A stretch of 64,000 nt of DNA, from assembly GCF_963678245.1 (NCBI RefSeq), contig NZ_OY782767.1, positions 434,001-498,000 of the forward strand, read 5' to 3'. Shown here piece by piece: positions 1-7,892 of the stretch (positions within the stretch are counted from its first letter, which is position 1; the number at the start of each line of letters is the position of its first letter). Origin of the DNA: an uncultured Sunxiuqinia sp. GTDB lineage: Bacteria; Bacteroidota; Bacteroidia; Bacteroidales; Prolixibacteraceae. The translations under genes and the position numbers were made by a program. The notes below the pieces were generated by a model. The model saw only the letters and a list, made by a program, of their open reading frames with translations. It was not told the origin of the DNA and ran no database searches.

Positions 1-329
1 GTGTTTTCCCGGTTTCGTCAATACCATAAAATTTGTCTTTTATTGCATCTGGAGTAATTACAACCTTCTCTAATGCAAGTTCCTGGTAGTAACCGGTTAG
101 CTGGGAGCGGATCTGCTCAAGATAGGAGTTAAGCTGCGCAATTTCAGAAGACTTTCCTTTTGCCATACCTTGCCCTTTGTTCCAGTTGGAAACGGGTATT
201 CGCTTTTTTACAGAGATTTCTCAACGGTAGGAATCAACCGTAATAACGTGCGTAAATTGGGGCAGTTCCATACATAACTTTGGCTCTTTTTAGCACAATA
301 TGAATTCCGAAAGTACTTTTTGTTTTCAT
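1..329 (-). pseudogene. Tyrosine integrase N-terminal part, decayed and cut by the window edge
   Basis: Reading leftwards from an ATG at 329, the frame gives MKTKSTFGIHIVLKRAKV and then APIYAR, the usual start of the Bacteroidota integrase arm-DNA-binding domain. The homology then jumps one frame (ITVDSYR), meets a TGA at 221-223, and continues in the same frame as EISVKKRIPVSNWNKGQG and a SAM-like helical segment to base 1. One frameshift and one nonsense codon mean the gene is probably inactive. It lies just beyond the 3' end of tRNA-Pro, a classic integrase position, so it likely belonged to an element extending to the left of the window. The catalytic domain is not visible. Confidence 0.8.
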
Positions 330-555
330 GTCAAATCATTTAATTTGGTTCTGGGTTCCCAAAAGGTCACCTTTTACTGTTTTTTTTTTGCTCCAAAATG
401 AACCAAATCGCACCATTTCGAATGAGGAAAATCCTCTTCAACTAACATGTTGACAATTCGTTATAAGATCTTCGGCGATCTCTAAGGTATCAAAATTTAG
501 AGGTCCCCGGATAGGTCCCATTTACAATGGTTTTTTATGGTGTATTTTGACCTTA

Positions 556-594
556 TAAAAAGAAAGCCCGTAAATCATTTGACTTATAGGCTTT
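556..594 (-). terminator. Intrinsic terminator of tRNA-Pro
   Basis: On the minus strand, AAAGCC and GGCTTT arms enclose a loop of about 20 nt and are followed by TTTCTTTTT. It lies about 26 bp past the tRNA 3' end and fits a rho-independent terminator. The rest of 330-555 shows no gene. Confidence 0.6.
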
Positions 595-619
595 TGATTT
601 GTTTTAGATTTTGAATCTG

Positions 620-693
620 TCGGGATGACTGGATTCGAACCAGCGACCCCGTCGTCCCGAACGACGTACGCTACCAGACTGCGCTACATCCCG
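620..693 (-). tRNA. tRNA-Pro (anticodon CGG)
   Basis: The minus strand folds as a 74-nt cloverleaf. The acceptor arm is CGGGATG/CATCCCG. A D-arm GCGCAGTCTGGTAGCG follows. The anticodon stem CGTCG/CGACG holds loop TTCGGGA with anticodon CGG, and the T-arm contains GGTTCGAATCC. The discriminator base is A and the CCA is not encoded. The last 17 bases plus three more recur inverted at 54079-54098, and an integrase remnant lies beyond the 3' end, so this tRNA is or was an integration target. Confidence 0.95.
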
Positions 694-708
694 TTATTTG
701 CAGTATGA

Positions 709-716
709 CAAATTTA
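709..716 (-). promoter_or_regulatory. tRNA-Pro promoter -7 box
   Basis: The minus strand reads TAAATTTG, an exact Bacteroidota TAnnTTTG box, 16 bp before the tRNA 5' end. No clear -33 TTTG is seen. Confidence 0.5.
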
Positions 717-859
717 CAACTTTTGCTCAATTTGCATCATTACTTTCACCAAAAACTCCAACAGAGTATATTGCATTTTTTTGGTAAGCCCATAAAAGAT
801 GTTTGAATCTTTTATTTATAATCAGTAACTTGTATATAATAAACTAATTATAAAAATTC

Positions 860-1588
860 ATGCAAGTCAAAAACCTGATTCGAGTTTTGCCATGGCACGA
901 AAGTCGTGTTTGGCGGAAACGTGAGCTACGGCAAATCAACAAGGTAATCCTGCACCAGGAGCTGGGAGAAAGCGTTGTTGAAAATGTTAACACCTACCAT
1001 ACTTCTGTTAGTCCCCAAAATCATATTACGCCCAAGGGATGTCCGCATATTTGTTACCATTATGCTATTCGAAAGAATGGTGAAATATTGCAGACCAATG
1101 AGTTATCAGATATTACCTGGCACTGCAAAGGGCAAAATACATCATCGGTTGGAATCATGTTTGTGGGGAATTTTTCAGGTCCGGGCTATGATATGGGAAC
1201 CAGTGAGCCAACACCAGAGCAAATGCAATCGGTAGAAGTGCTTGTTGACTTTCTACTCGAAAGCTTAGGCCTTGACAATGCTGACCTATTTGGGCATTAT
1301 CATTTTGGGAAACCTGCTTGCCCCGGTTATGTATTGCAGGAATGGATAGAAAAAAAACGAGGAAACTTAAGCGCTCAACTAGTTGAAGAAAAAATAGAGA
1401 AATCTGTTTCAGAAATTCAATCTCGTTTGAATAAGCTTGGATATAGCTCGGGTAAAGTTGATGGCATTATGGGTATGAAAACCCAATCGGCTATTCGCCG
1501 CTTTCAGGCCGATCAGCATTTGATTGCCGATGGCATTGTGGGACCACAAACCTGGTCGAAATTACTAAACCTAACACTTCAGTCATGA
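860..1588 (+). CDS. N-acetylmuramoyl-L-alanine amidase with peptidoglycan-binding domain
   Basis: A 242-residue peptidoglycan hydrolase. The N-terminal amidase_2/PGRP fold (about 25-165) has the expected zinc ligands: His32 (ILHQE), His146 (GHYHF) and Cys154 (KPACPG), with WHCKGQN and SVGIMFVG between them. A PG_binding_1 repeat follows (about 185-236: VDGIMG, SAIRRFQ, DGIVGPQTW). It should cleave the bond between muramic acid and the stem peptide. There is no signal peptide, as in phage endolysins that need a holin. Its stop overlaps the next start (ATGA at 1585-1588), so translation is coupled to three small membrane or coiled-coil genes. Endolysin-like is an inference from this layout; a domesticated lysin is also possible. 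Confidence 0.88.
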   Translation: MQVKNLIRVLPWHESRVWRKRELRQINKVILHQELGESVVENVNTYHTSVSPQNHITPKGCPHICYHYAIRKNGEILQTNELSDITWHCKGQNTSSVGIMFVGNFSGPGYDMGTSEPTPEQMQSVEVLVDFLLESLGLDNADLFGHYHFGKPACPGYVLQEWIEKKRGNLSAQLVEEKIEKSVSEIQSRLNKLGYSSGKVDGIMGMKTQSAIRRFQADQHLIADGIVGPQTWSKLLNLTLQS

Positions 1589-2031
1589 CACAAACAAAAA
1601 GCAACATCAGTCAGGAGGAATTTTACACCGTCACACAAAAGGAATTTTGGTTGAAATGGACATCGAAGCTCCTGTTCACATTGATCTCTGTAAAACTATG
1701 GGGATTAATTGCCTGCACCTGGGTCTCTACATATTTGCTCCTTCATCATCAGCTCGTTGAGATTGGACAGAATGCTTATGAACTTGGAATAACCGGTGGA
1801 CAGTGGGTAACATTTAACACAACCATCTGGGGACTCATATTTGGAATGAAAGAGATTTTTCGAGTGATGGAAAAGAAAGATAAAAATGATGAGAAGATTT
1901 TAAAGGCCGATAACGAAACCAAAGAAGAGATTGCCAAGATTACCGCCAGCACTATGAGCAGCCCTGCTACAGGTTCTCAATCGAGCTATAATACAGAAGG
2001 GAAAGAAGTTGTTGGCGACGAACCTAATTAA
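1585..2031 (+). CDS. Small membrane protein, holin-like position
   Basis: A 148-residue protein without a family I can name. A hydrophobic segment around residues 25-52 (LLFTLISVKLWGLIACTWVS, then YLLL) and a weaker one near 70-90 (WVTFNTTIWGLIFG) suggest two membrane passes. A charged, helix-prone tail (EKKDKNDEKILKADNETKEE) follows, and the C-terminus is low in complexity. It overlaps the amidase gene by 4 nt and precedes two more small membrane/coiled-coil genes. Two membrane passes directly after an endolysin-like gene is what a holin would look like, but there is no sequence-level proof. Confidence 0.7.
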   Translation: MTQTKSNISQEEFYTVTQKEFWLKWTSKLLFTLISVKLWGLIACTWVSTYLLLHHQLVEIGQNAYELGITGGQWVTFNTTIWGLIFGMKEIFRVMEKKDKNDEKILKADNETKEEIAKITASTMSSPATGSQSSYNTEGKEVVGDEPN

Positions 2032-2041
2032 ATATACAAGC

Positions 2042-2455
2042 ATGGAAAAGAATGTAAAAATTATCGTCGTCGGTTTGGTTGTTCTGGCAGTTGTTGCTTC
2101 CTTAATTTTTGTGAGTTTTAAAATTGAAGGTCCCGGAACACTCATTGGAGGCTTAGCTGTATTGTGGGCCGGAGTAAAATCGAAGGTATTCGGCAGAAAA
2201 ACCACAGAAGAAAAGATTGAGCAAGTAAGAAGTGACCACAACCTAAAACGAGAAGAATGGCAAACAGCCAAAGAAGAATACGATTCTAAATTTCGATTGC
2301 TACAGGCTCAAATGCAGTATATCGACTATAAATCAGCCTTAATTTCAGAAAAAATAAGTAATCTGGATGATTACCAAAAGAAGAAGGTTGCTGAAATTGA
2401 AAATGCAAATAGCGACCAACTATTGAAACTACTAAACGAAAGGACTAGCCAATGA
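2042..2455 (+). CDS. Membrane-anchored coiled-coil protein
   Basis: I start at the ATG at 2042 (MEKNVKIIVVG) rather than the upstream TTG at 2009, which would add 11 residues overlapping the previous gene. An N-terminal hydrophobic helix (IIVVGLVVLAVVASLIFVSF) is followed by a second glycine-rich one (GTLIGGLAVLWAGV). The remaining ~85 residues are highly charged and predicted helical (EEKIEQVRSDHNLKREEW, LQAQMQYIDYKSALISEKI). Anchor plus coiled coil resembles an inner-membrane spanin. It overlaps the next gene by 4 nt (ATGA). Function is unproven. Confidence 0.65.
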   Translation: MEKNVKIIVVGLVVLAVVASLIFVSFKIEGPGTLIGGLAVLWAGVKSKVFGRKTTEEKIEQVRSDHNLKREEWQTAKEEYDSKFRLLQAQMQYIDYKSALISEKISNLDDYQKKKVAEIENANSDQLLKLLNERTSQ

Positions 2456-2886
2456 TTAAAAACGCCATACTACTCAGCTTTATTATACTTTTAGCCATAG
2501 GTTCCAGAGCACAAAGTAGCAAGTTAATACCCGGTAAAAGCTTCACCAATCAAAGTATCGATACCTTATTTGTCATTCCAATGGATCGGGTAAAATTGCT
2601 TCTATCAAGCGAAGTAAACAACGACATTAACCTGCAAAAGCTGGAGCTGTACAAAAAGAAAATCAGCCTTTTTGAAGAGAGATCAGCCTTGGCGGACAGT
2701 GCTATCACAATCAAGAAGTTGGAAGCCGACTATTGGCATGACCAACTCCTTCAGCGCGACCAACTTCTGGAAAACCAACAAATAGAGAATCTGAAGCTGA
2801 TTGACGACAAGAACCGCATCAGACAATCGCGCATTTATTACCTGATTGGCGGGCTGATTGCCGGAGCTGTCGTGTTTTCGTTGTAG
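2452..2886 (+). CDS. Exported coiled-coil protein with C-terminal membrane helix
   Basis: A 144-residue protein that begins with a signal peptide (MIKNAILLSFIILLAIGSRA, cut near AQS). A heptad-rich helical middle follows (ELYKKKISLFEERSALADS, IKKLEADYWHDQLLQRD), and the last 17 residues form a hydrophobic helix (YYLIGGLIAGAVVFSL). It ends one base before the convergent oxidoreductase gene. In the four-gene row (amidase, holin-like, anchored coiled coil, exported coiled coil) it takes the place of an outer spanin or lysis accessory gene. That is a positional inference only. Confidence 0.65.
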   Translation: MIKNAILLSFIILLAIGSRAQSSKLIPGKSFTNQSIDTLFVIPMDRVKLLLSSEVNNDINLQKLELYKKKISLFEERSALADSAITIKKLEADYWHDQLLQRDQLLENQQIENLKLIDDKNRIRQSRIYYLIGGLIAGAVVFSL

Positions 2887-4086
2887 TTATTCTTTCAGAA
2901 ATCCGTTCAGATAGCTAAACGTTGGTGTAAGTTCTCCACTATTCAAAATGGTAGCTCGCTCAATAATTTTATGCTGATCGTCGCCAAAAAGCGAAGGAAA
3001 AATCTCGTGATACATCTTGCGAGCAAATGTTCGGGAGGCATCAATTGGCAATGCAGCAGGAAGATTATCCACAGCACATACCGTGACATAACTTGAAGAA
3101 CTAAAAGCCTCCACTTCTTCAAGGCCGTCGGGCTTGACGTCGTAAAATGGTTCTTCAATCGTTGAAGTACGCAAAGTCGTTGGAATTGGCCCCGGCACAT
3201 CGCAACTAACATCAGAGACAACAGAAATACCAAAGTCTGGCGACTTTAGGTCATCAGGCGTAAAGAAAACCGGCGATTGCTGATTCCAAAAATGCGCCGC
3301 AATATATACGTCTGCCACCTTCGTGTAGGGTGTGAATGATGTTTCGTATTCTGTGGGATTTTCGTAGAAGTGTTTCAGGTCAAATTTACCTTGCTTTCTC
3401 TTGACATAGTCTTCCGGATCAAGCCGGGTGTAAACAGCATGCTCATATTCCCTGGTTAAAAAATCGTTCGGCAGCACTTCAAGGACTCCCATTCCTTTCA
3501 CAATCTCTAAGACACCGGTGGCAACCCGGCCGCCACCGGTAATCAATATTTTTAGAGCCGGCAATTCCAACGCTTTTAGTTGATGATGAAGATCGCTTAA
3601 GTCGCGACACTGCTCAGGCCCCGGGATCGACAAGTGGTAAAAGCGCTTACCTACAGCCATAAAAGCGTAGTAAGCTCCAACAACTCCTGCCCAAAAACCA
3701 AAAGCTACGAGCCTCGAACGATACTTGTCGACAAAATATTCATAATCTATCAGGGTGATATTTTTCTGAGCCATTAGCTTAAAGAACTCCTGATTATGAG
3801 CCTGTTCTTTTGCGACATGCGAAAACATGATGTATGTTTTCCCGTCGATAAGCGCTTCGTTCGCCACCTCCTTTACGCCAATCAGCAAATCACAATCTGA
3901 AACATCTTCCACAACCGGAATTCCTATGGCAACATATTCCTCGTCCTTATGCACTCGCAATTCACTTGACTGAACCACCAATTCAACATCCGGATAATTT
4001 TTCAATATTAACTCAGCTGTTTCCGGCGTTATTGCTACTCTCCTATCCTTCCAACGTCGGGTTTCCCTTAATATTCCAATCTTCAT
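2887..4086 (-). CDS. NAD(P)-dependent oxidoreductase, AlaDH/PNT-saccharopine dehydrogenase type
   Basis: A 399-residue enzyme. The start is set at MKIGILRET (ATG at 4086), because this is where the alanine-dehydrogenase/transhydrogenase N-terminal domain begins; an in-frame upstream ATG would add 33 residues unlike the family. The N-terminal half has the typical RRVAITPETAELI stretch. The Rossmann half carries ILITGGGRVATGVLEI in place of the classic GxGxxG. A late segment SCDVPGPIPTT and DNLPAALPIDAS resemble lysine-forming saccharopine dehydrogenases and AlaDH relatives. It probably catalyses an NAD(P)-linked amino-acid oxidoreduction in the cytosol; the exact substrate cannot be read from sequence. 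It is convergent with the amidase cassette. Confidence 0.8.
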   Translation of the reverse strand: MKIGILRETRRWKDRRVAITPETAELILKNYPDVELVVQSSELRVHKDEEYVAIGIPVVEDVSDCDLLIGVKEVANEALIDGKTYIMFSHVAKEQAHNQEFFKLMAQKNITLIDYEYFVDKYRSRLVAFGFWAGVVGAYYAFMAVGKRFYHLSIPGPEQCRDLSDLHHQLKALELPALKILITGGGRVATGVLEIVKGMGVLEVLPNDFLTREYEHAVYTRLDPEDYVKRKQGKFDLKHFYENPTEYETSFTPYTKVADVYIAAHFWNQQSPVFFTPDDLKSPDFGISVVSDVSCDVPGPIPTTLRTSTIEEPFYDVKPDGLEEVEAFSSSSYVTVCAVDNLPAALPIDASRTFARKMYHEIFPSLFGDDQHKIIERATILNSGELTPTFSYLNGFLKE

Positions 4087-4169
4087 GTTTCTCCTGATTT
4101 TCGTTTGCCTAAAGATAACAATTATCATGATTTCAAGAGATTGTAAACTTTTTTCTGGATAGCCAAAAA

Positions 4170-4716
4170 CACGCGACAACAACAAGGGAGCAACTTATCT
4201 GCCTCATTTTTAGTGGTTATCTGGCTGATTATAGAATGGACGAAAGGAAACAAATACCCCACATTTATTAGGCTAATGACCGGAGCAGTAGCCAGATTGT
4301 TAACGACTACTCTTGCAGTTGGATTTACATCAATGCACGTTGGAGCCCTCATTGGAATACGCGCCGCGCTAAGTTGCTATGCTGCTGTAAAATTTTAAAA
4401 ACGCCGGAGTTGGGATGGTGCTCTCTATGTTTGGGAAATTCATGGTATGGGGTGTTTTTTTCAGCTCAATATTATTGCACTTGTTTGCAAGCAACTATTC
4501 ACAACAGACTGTTTTACGGCGGAGGAATAACTTTATTCTTAAAACAATTGGCTGCGCTCGGCATAGCCATTACATGGGCTTACCTGTTCACCTATGGCAT
4601 GCTAATATTACTTAACAATGTAAACTTAGGAATTTGTGAAAGTGAAAATGACACATAATGATGAATTCAGAGGACTCGATCTTTCTACCCACGGTGAGGT
4701 CGCACGTCAGATCTAA
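4170..4716 (+). pseudogene. Decayed ammonium transporter (Amt) C-terminal half
   Basis: Recognisable Amt segments appear in successive frames: LIIEWTKGNK, then MTGAVARLL..AVGF..VGALIG and CYAAVKF, then KTPELGW, then a VFG-VH-type stretch read as MFGKFMVWGVFF, then LFYGGG with FLKQLAALGIAITWAYLF, and finally DEFRGLDLSTHGEVARQI ending at TAA 4714-4716. The order matches the C-terminal half of an Amt/Rh channel and its cytosolic tail, but at least three frameshifts break it and the N-terminal half is missing. It therefore cannot make a working transporter. A hairpin lies just after it. It is a relic next to ssrA. Confidence 0.75.
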
Positions 4717-4738
4717 TGTTATTCTCAAAGAGATTCAA

Positions 4739-4765
4739 GTCCTTATCACGATTTTTGATAAGGAC
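4739..4765 (+). terminator. Hairpin after the amt relic
   Basis: Arms GTCCTTATCA (4739-4748) and TGATAAGGAC (4756-4765) are a perfect 10-bp inverted repeat with a 7-nt loop. A GTTTTT run follows a few bases later. It is likely the old terminator of the transporter gene. Confidence 0.6.
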
Positions 4766-4798
4766 ATGCTGTTTTTAGGGAAATGCTAAAAAATATTG

Positions 4799-4806
4799 TA
4801 CTTTTG
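4799..4806 (+). promoter_or_regulatory. ssrA promoter -7 box
   Basis: TACTTTTG matches TAnnTTTG exactly and lies 17 bp before the mature tmRNA 5' end. The -33 element is not clear. Confidence 0.55.
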
Positions 4807-4823
4807 CTCGTCCTCAAAATACC

Positions 4824-5220
4824 GGGGCTGACTGGTTTTGACAGCGGGTAGAAGAGGTGTGTAAGCATGGCGAGCTTGGGTTGTTGGCTCGTTAATCCTA
4901 ATGATCAAACTTTTAATTGGCGAAAACAATTACGCTCTTGCTGCGTAACCGAATCACAGTAGGTTAACCGCTTAATCCCGGTACTAGGTACTGGGACAAG
5001 ACATCGCCCGGATGCTATTGCTTTGAGGCTATCCGATCAGGCGGTGCAAAAAATCGAGGCTAGTTGAATGGTTGCTTTGTCCATTCAGCGAAAATTAAGA
5101 AGCTAAGGTAGTGGTCGGTGGCCTTGATCCAGCTACTACTCGAAAACCAAGTCAAGGCTAATCATGTAGAAAGCACATTGCTTCCTCGTTTGGACCCGGG
5201 TTCGATTCCCGGCAGCTCCA
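4824..5220 (+). ncRNA. ssrA: Transfer-messenger RNA (tmRNA)
   Basis: The ends GGGGCTG (4824-4830) and CAGCTCC plus A (5213-5220) form the tRNA-like acceptor stem with one G-U pair. The T-arm is GGGTTCGATTCCC. The tag frame reads G-E-N-N-Y-A-L-A-A then TAA near 4919-4948, the usual Bacteroidota degradation tag. The RNA rescues stalled ribosomes together with SmpB. Its 3' 24 bases plus eight following bases recur at 28200-28231, so the gene is an integration site that the element restored on entry. CCA is not encoded. Confidence 0.96.
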
Positions 5221-5228
5221 CTTTTTCA
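5197..5228 (+). repeat. Left attachment repeat in ssrA 3' end
   Basis: The 32-bp sequence that starts CGGGTTCGATTCCCGGCAGC and ends CTTTTTCA is identical to 28200-28231 in the same orientation. It covers the tmRNA T-arm and 3' acceptor strand, so integration kept ssrA intact. Confidence 0.93.
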
Positions 5229-5244
5229 AAAAGTATTCAAAAGC

Positions 5245-5285
5245 AAACTCCTGTAACTGTCACATTTACAGGAGTTTTTTATTTT
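5245..5285 (+). terminator. Terminator downstream of ssrA
   Basis: AAACTCCTGTAA (5245-5256) pairs perfectly with TTACAGGAGTTT (5265-5276) and is followed by T-rich sequence. This is a strong intrinsic terminator. Confidence 0.85.
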
Positions 5286-5335
5286 TAGCTCCTGCAACAA
5301 AGTGCATAAAAACGCAATAGCAAAGGTGGCAAAAA

Positions 5336-5366
5336 GGTGGCGCAATGATTTTTAGCCTGCGCCACC
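5336..5366. promoter_or_regulatory. Inverted repeat upstream of integrase, possible arm-type site
   Basis: GGTGGCGCA (5336-5344) and TGCGCCACC (5358-5366) are a perfect 9-bp inverted repeat, preceded by a direct AAAGGTGGC copy at about 5322. A similar arrangement with a different sequence precedes the second integrase (28339-28371). Integrase/excisionase arm binding or integrase-gene control are likely roles. Confidence 0.45.
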
Positions 5367-5456
5367 TCGAAAGGCTATAATACACTGAATTGCACTGCTT
5401 TGCATTTCGATTTCTTTCGTCTGCGTAATAATTTTACAACTAAAAATTTAAAAATT

Positions 5457-6749
5457 ATGATGAAAGAAAATGTCAATTTTAAAGTGCGATTTTTCGCAAG
5501 AAAAAGTAGAGGTAAAAATTCTAGTAATTTTCTCCTATTGGTAAGGGTAACAGTGAATTCCCGGCGTGTAGAAATTTCATTAAAAAAAGAACTTCCTGTA
5601 GCACTTTGGGATGAAAAAATGCAAGCTTTAAAAGGTAGATCTTCAAAAGCAACAAGCTTCAATGATTACCTTGAAAAAGTAAAATCGAAGTTCAACCTAA
5701 TTGAGCAACAACTTCTATTTGAAAATAAAAGACCTACTGCAGATCTAGTAAAAGCGAGATACAATGGTGAACCTGATCCAGACGAAATTCCAAATCCAAA
5801 GTTATTGGAACTATACGATGAGCATAATCGCAAGTTTAAAGAATTGCTTGGATCAAAGAAACACTCAGATGAAACCTATAAGCGTCATAAAGTATCAAGG
5901 AATCATGCATATAGTTTTATAGCAAAAGCTTATAAGATTGAAGATATCCCATTTGAGGAAGTAAATTACAAGTTCTTGAATGAATATGAACACTATTTAA
6001 AGACAGTTCGAAAATGCAATCACAACTCCTCAATGAAGTATATTCGGAATCTAGGGAAGATCATTAATCAAGCTCACGCAGAAGGTTATCTAGAAAAGAA
6101 TCCATTTGGGAAATACAAAATGTCATTTGAAAGAGTGATTAAGGATCCTCTTACAGATAATGAGATTAATCGATTGATTGCTTTGAACGTTGATGAACGT
6201 CTCGAAAAAATAAGGGACTTTTTTGTATTTGGTATTTATACAGGGCTACCTTTTGTTGATTTGGAAAAACTTACGATGGATGATATTTATGAAGATAAGG
6301 AGGGGAAATTATGGATTAAGAAGAATAGGAATAAAACAGAATTGGAATTCTTGGTGCCTGTTTTGCCTATTCCTAAAAGACTAATTCAAAAGTATAAAGA
6401 TCACCCGCTCCGTCAGAAATGTAATCTAGTATTCCCGATCCCAACTAATCAAAAATACAACGCCTATCTGAAAGAGTTAGCTACACTAGCAAAGATCAAG
6501 AAAATACTTACGACACATCTAGCCAGGCATACATTTGCCACAACCATTACATTGGAAAAAGGAATTCCAATTGAGATCGTTTCTAAAATGCTGGGGCATG
6601 GAAGTATTCGCACAACTCAAATCTATGCACAAGTGAAAGAAAGAGCGATAAGGAACAGCATGGAAAAACTAATGAATGATGATAATGAGGTTCAAGACAA
6701 ACCTGAAAACTCCCAAAAGGACAATAAGAAAGGGGGCAAAAATGATTGA
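5457..6749 (+). CDS. Tyrosine-type site-specific integrase
   Basis: A 430-residue recombinase of the Bacteroidota type. I start at the ATG at 5457 (MMKENVNFKVRFF); the 19 upstream residues of the open frame look like non-coding DNA near the att site. An arm-binding domain comes first (LLLVRVTVNSRRVEISLKK). A SAM-like core-binding domain follows (about 120-215), then the catalytic domain with H354-x-x-R357 (HLARHTFATT), His381 (LGHGS) and the nucleophile Tyr390 (QIYAQV). The box I arginine position reads TGLPFVDL, a variation seen among such integrases. It lies 237 bp from the ssrA repeat and should insert and excise this island. The stop overlaps the next gene. Confidence 0.93.
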   Translation: MMKENVNFKVRFFARKSRGKNSSNFLLLVRVTVNSRRVEISLKKELPVALWDEKMQALKGRSSKATSFNDYLEKVKSKFNLIEQQLLFENKRPTADLVKARYNGEPDPDEIPNPKLLELYDEHNRKFKELLGSKKHSDETYKRHKVSRNHAYSFIAKAYKIEDIPFEEVNYKFLNEYEHYLKTVRKCNHNSSMKYIRNLGKIINQAHAEGYLEKNPFGKYKMSFERVIKDPLTDNEINRLIALNVDERLEKIRDFFVFGIYTGLPFVDLEKLTMDDIYEDKEGKLWIKKNRNKTELEFLVPVLPIPKRLIQKYKDHPLRQKCNLVFPIPTNQKYNAYLKELATLAKIKKILTTHLARHTFATTITLEKGIPIEIVSKMLGHGSIRTTQIYAQVKERAIRNSMEKLMNDDNEVQDKPENSQKDNKKGGKND

Positions 6750-7083
6750 TTTAGGAAAATTTTTTTTGCCAACCTTTCTCTCAATTAATCCTATTAGTAA
6801 AAGGATAACTCTTCAAATTTCCACCTATGGGACTGAAGCGTATGAAAATCAGATTGATTGTTTCCTACAAATAACTTTTATGGACACATGTCTTGAAATT
6901 GATTATATTTCTGAGGATGGCATTTGTTTGACAAATATTATAAGCGAAAGCCTCACAGAACTAGCTTCCGGAGAACTTAAAAACGAGTCCTTTCAATCGA
7001 TTCAAGAAAATGCATTGAAAGTTCTATTAAATTATATCGATGATTCACAAAATGAAATATTGAATCATTTTGATGAAATATAA
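6742..7083 (+). CDS. Hypothetical protein cotranscribed with integrase
   Basis: I choose the ATG at 6742, preceded by AAGGGGGC, rather than the in-frame ATG at 6676 inside the integrase gene. The product is 113 residues (MIDLGKFFLPTFLSINP), acidic and soluble-looking, without a motif I recognise. It overlaps the integrase end by 8 nt, so it is probably translationally coupled. A role with the integrase, such as directionality, is possible by position only. A terminator-like hairpin follows. Confidence 0.6.
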   Translation: MIDLGKFFLPTFLSINPISKRITLQISTYGTEAYENQIDCFLQITFMDTCLEIDYISEDGICLTNIISESLTELASGELKNESFQSIQENALKVLLNYIDDSQNEILNHFDEI

Positions 7084-7104
7084 TGACCTAATTTGAGTTT
7101 TTCA

Positions 7105-7145
7105 GACTCGGGATTAGGCATTGGCTATTCCCGAGGCATTTTTAT
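7105..7145 (+). terminator. Terminator of the integrase operon
   Basis: CTCGGGA (7107-7113) and TCCCGAG (7129-7135) form a perfect stem, followed by GCATTTTTAT. The remainder of 7146-7365 contains no gene that I can see. Confidence 0.65.
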
Positions 7146-7365
7146 GTTGTGATCTAACCCCCTTAAGCAATGCCTTTATATCGCAGTCGTTATTTTCAGT
7201 TCCCAGAAGGAATTGACCGAAACAAATTAGAACTAATCCCGGAGTAATATTCTAGCTCGCAAAAAAGCCTGGGCATCGACATAAGGCTGCTCAATCAGAC
7301 CAATTATTAAACAACTCACATCCAGTACTTTGAGATAAAAATAAAAATTTAGCTTTTAAAATAGA

Positions 7366-7851
7366 TTACACTACTCCTTTGAAAAACACCTTTGAATATT
7401 CTGTATATTCATTTACTTTGACCTTTTCCAGTTTGAAAAAATCACAGTTTTCAAGATTGTGGTTCTCATCATCAGGCAAAGTTATACCCTGTCTTAACTC
7501 GATATAACTTATGCATTGAATGTTTTCTTTTGAAACAATAATAAAGTAGGTGTTTGGGTAGGGATGATTCTTTACGTTGGAATAGTCAAAACGACCAAGA
7601 GCACGATATTTCACTTCAACATAGGCTAATTCACCTGTTTCGACATGCTGAACCAAATAATCAGGCATCTGACGCACACTAGACGCAATTTCATCTTTTA
7701 GGAACTTGACATTATCTACCACCTGGGGCAAAGTATTTTCCATACCATAGTTGTAAACGCGATAACCATTCACATGAAACAGTTCTTTGATAATTGCTTC
7801 AGCCACCCGGCCTTTTATCATGTTGTAGTTAAAATTATTTTTGAGATGCAT
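7366..7851 (-). CDS. PD-(D/E)XK nuclease-like protein
   Basis: A 161-residue protein with the spacing of a PD-(D/E)XK core: Glu18 in KGRVAEAII, Pro63-Asp64 in MPDYLV, and Glu79-x-Lys81 in YVEVKYR. The GxxxE helix start recalls archaeal Holliday-junction resolvases and small restriction-type nucleases. It is the last gene of the restriction operon, 41 bp after hsdR. The restriction subunit already has its own nuclease domain, so this is an extra enzyme. It could cut DNA on its own, assist the STAND protein, or be an orphan. The fold call is from motifs only. Confidence 0.65.
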   Translation of the reverse strand: MHLKNNFNYNMIKGRVAEAIIKELFHVNGYRVYNYGMENTLPQVVDNVKFLKDEIASSVRQMPDYLVQHVETGELAYVEVKYRALGRFDYSNVKNHPYPNTYFIIVSKENIQCISYIELRQGITLPDDENHNLENCDFFKLEKVKVNEYTEYSKVFFKGVV

Positions 7852-7892
7852 AGTCTTTAATACTTTTTCTGTTAAGATCTCAATTAAAGCTC

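Noticed and set aside
221-271. ATG at 271 as a start of a short intact gene
   Set aside because: The frame hits TGA at 221-223 and the homology shows an integrase with a frameshift.
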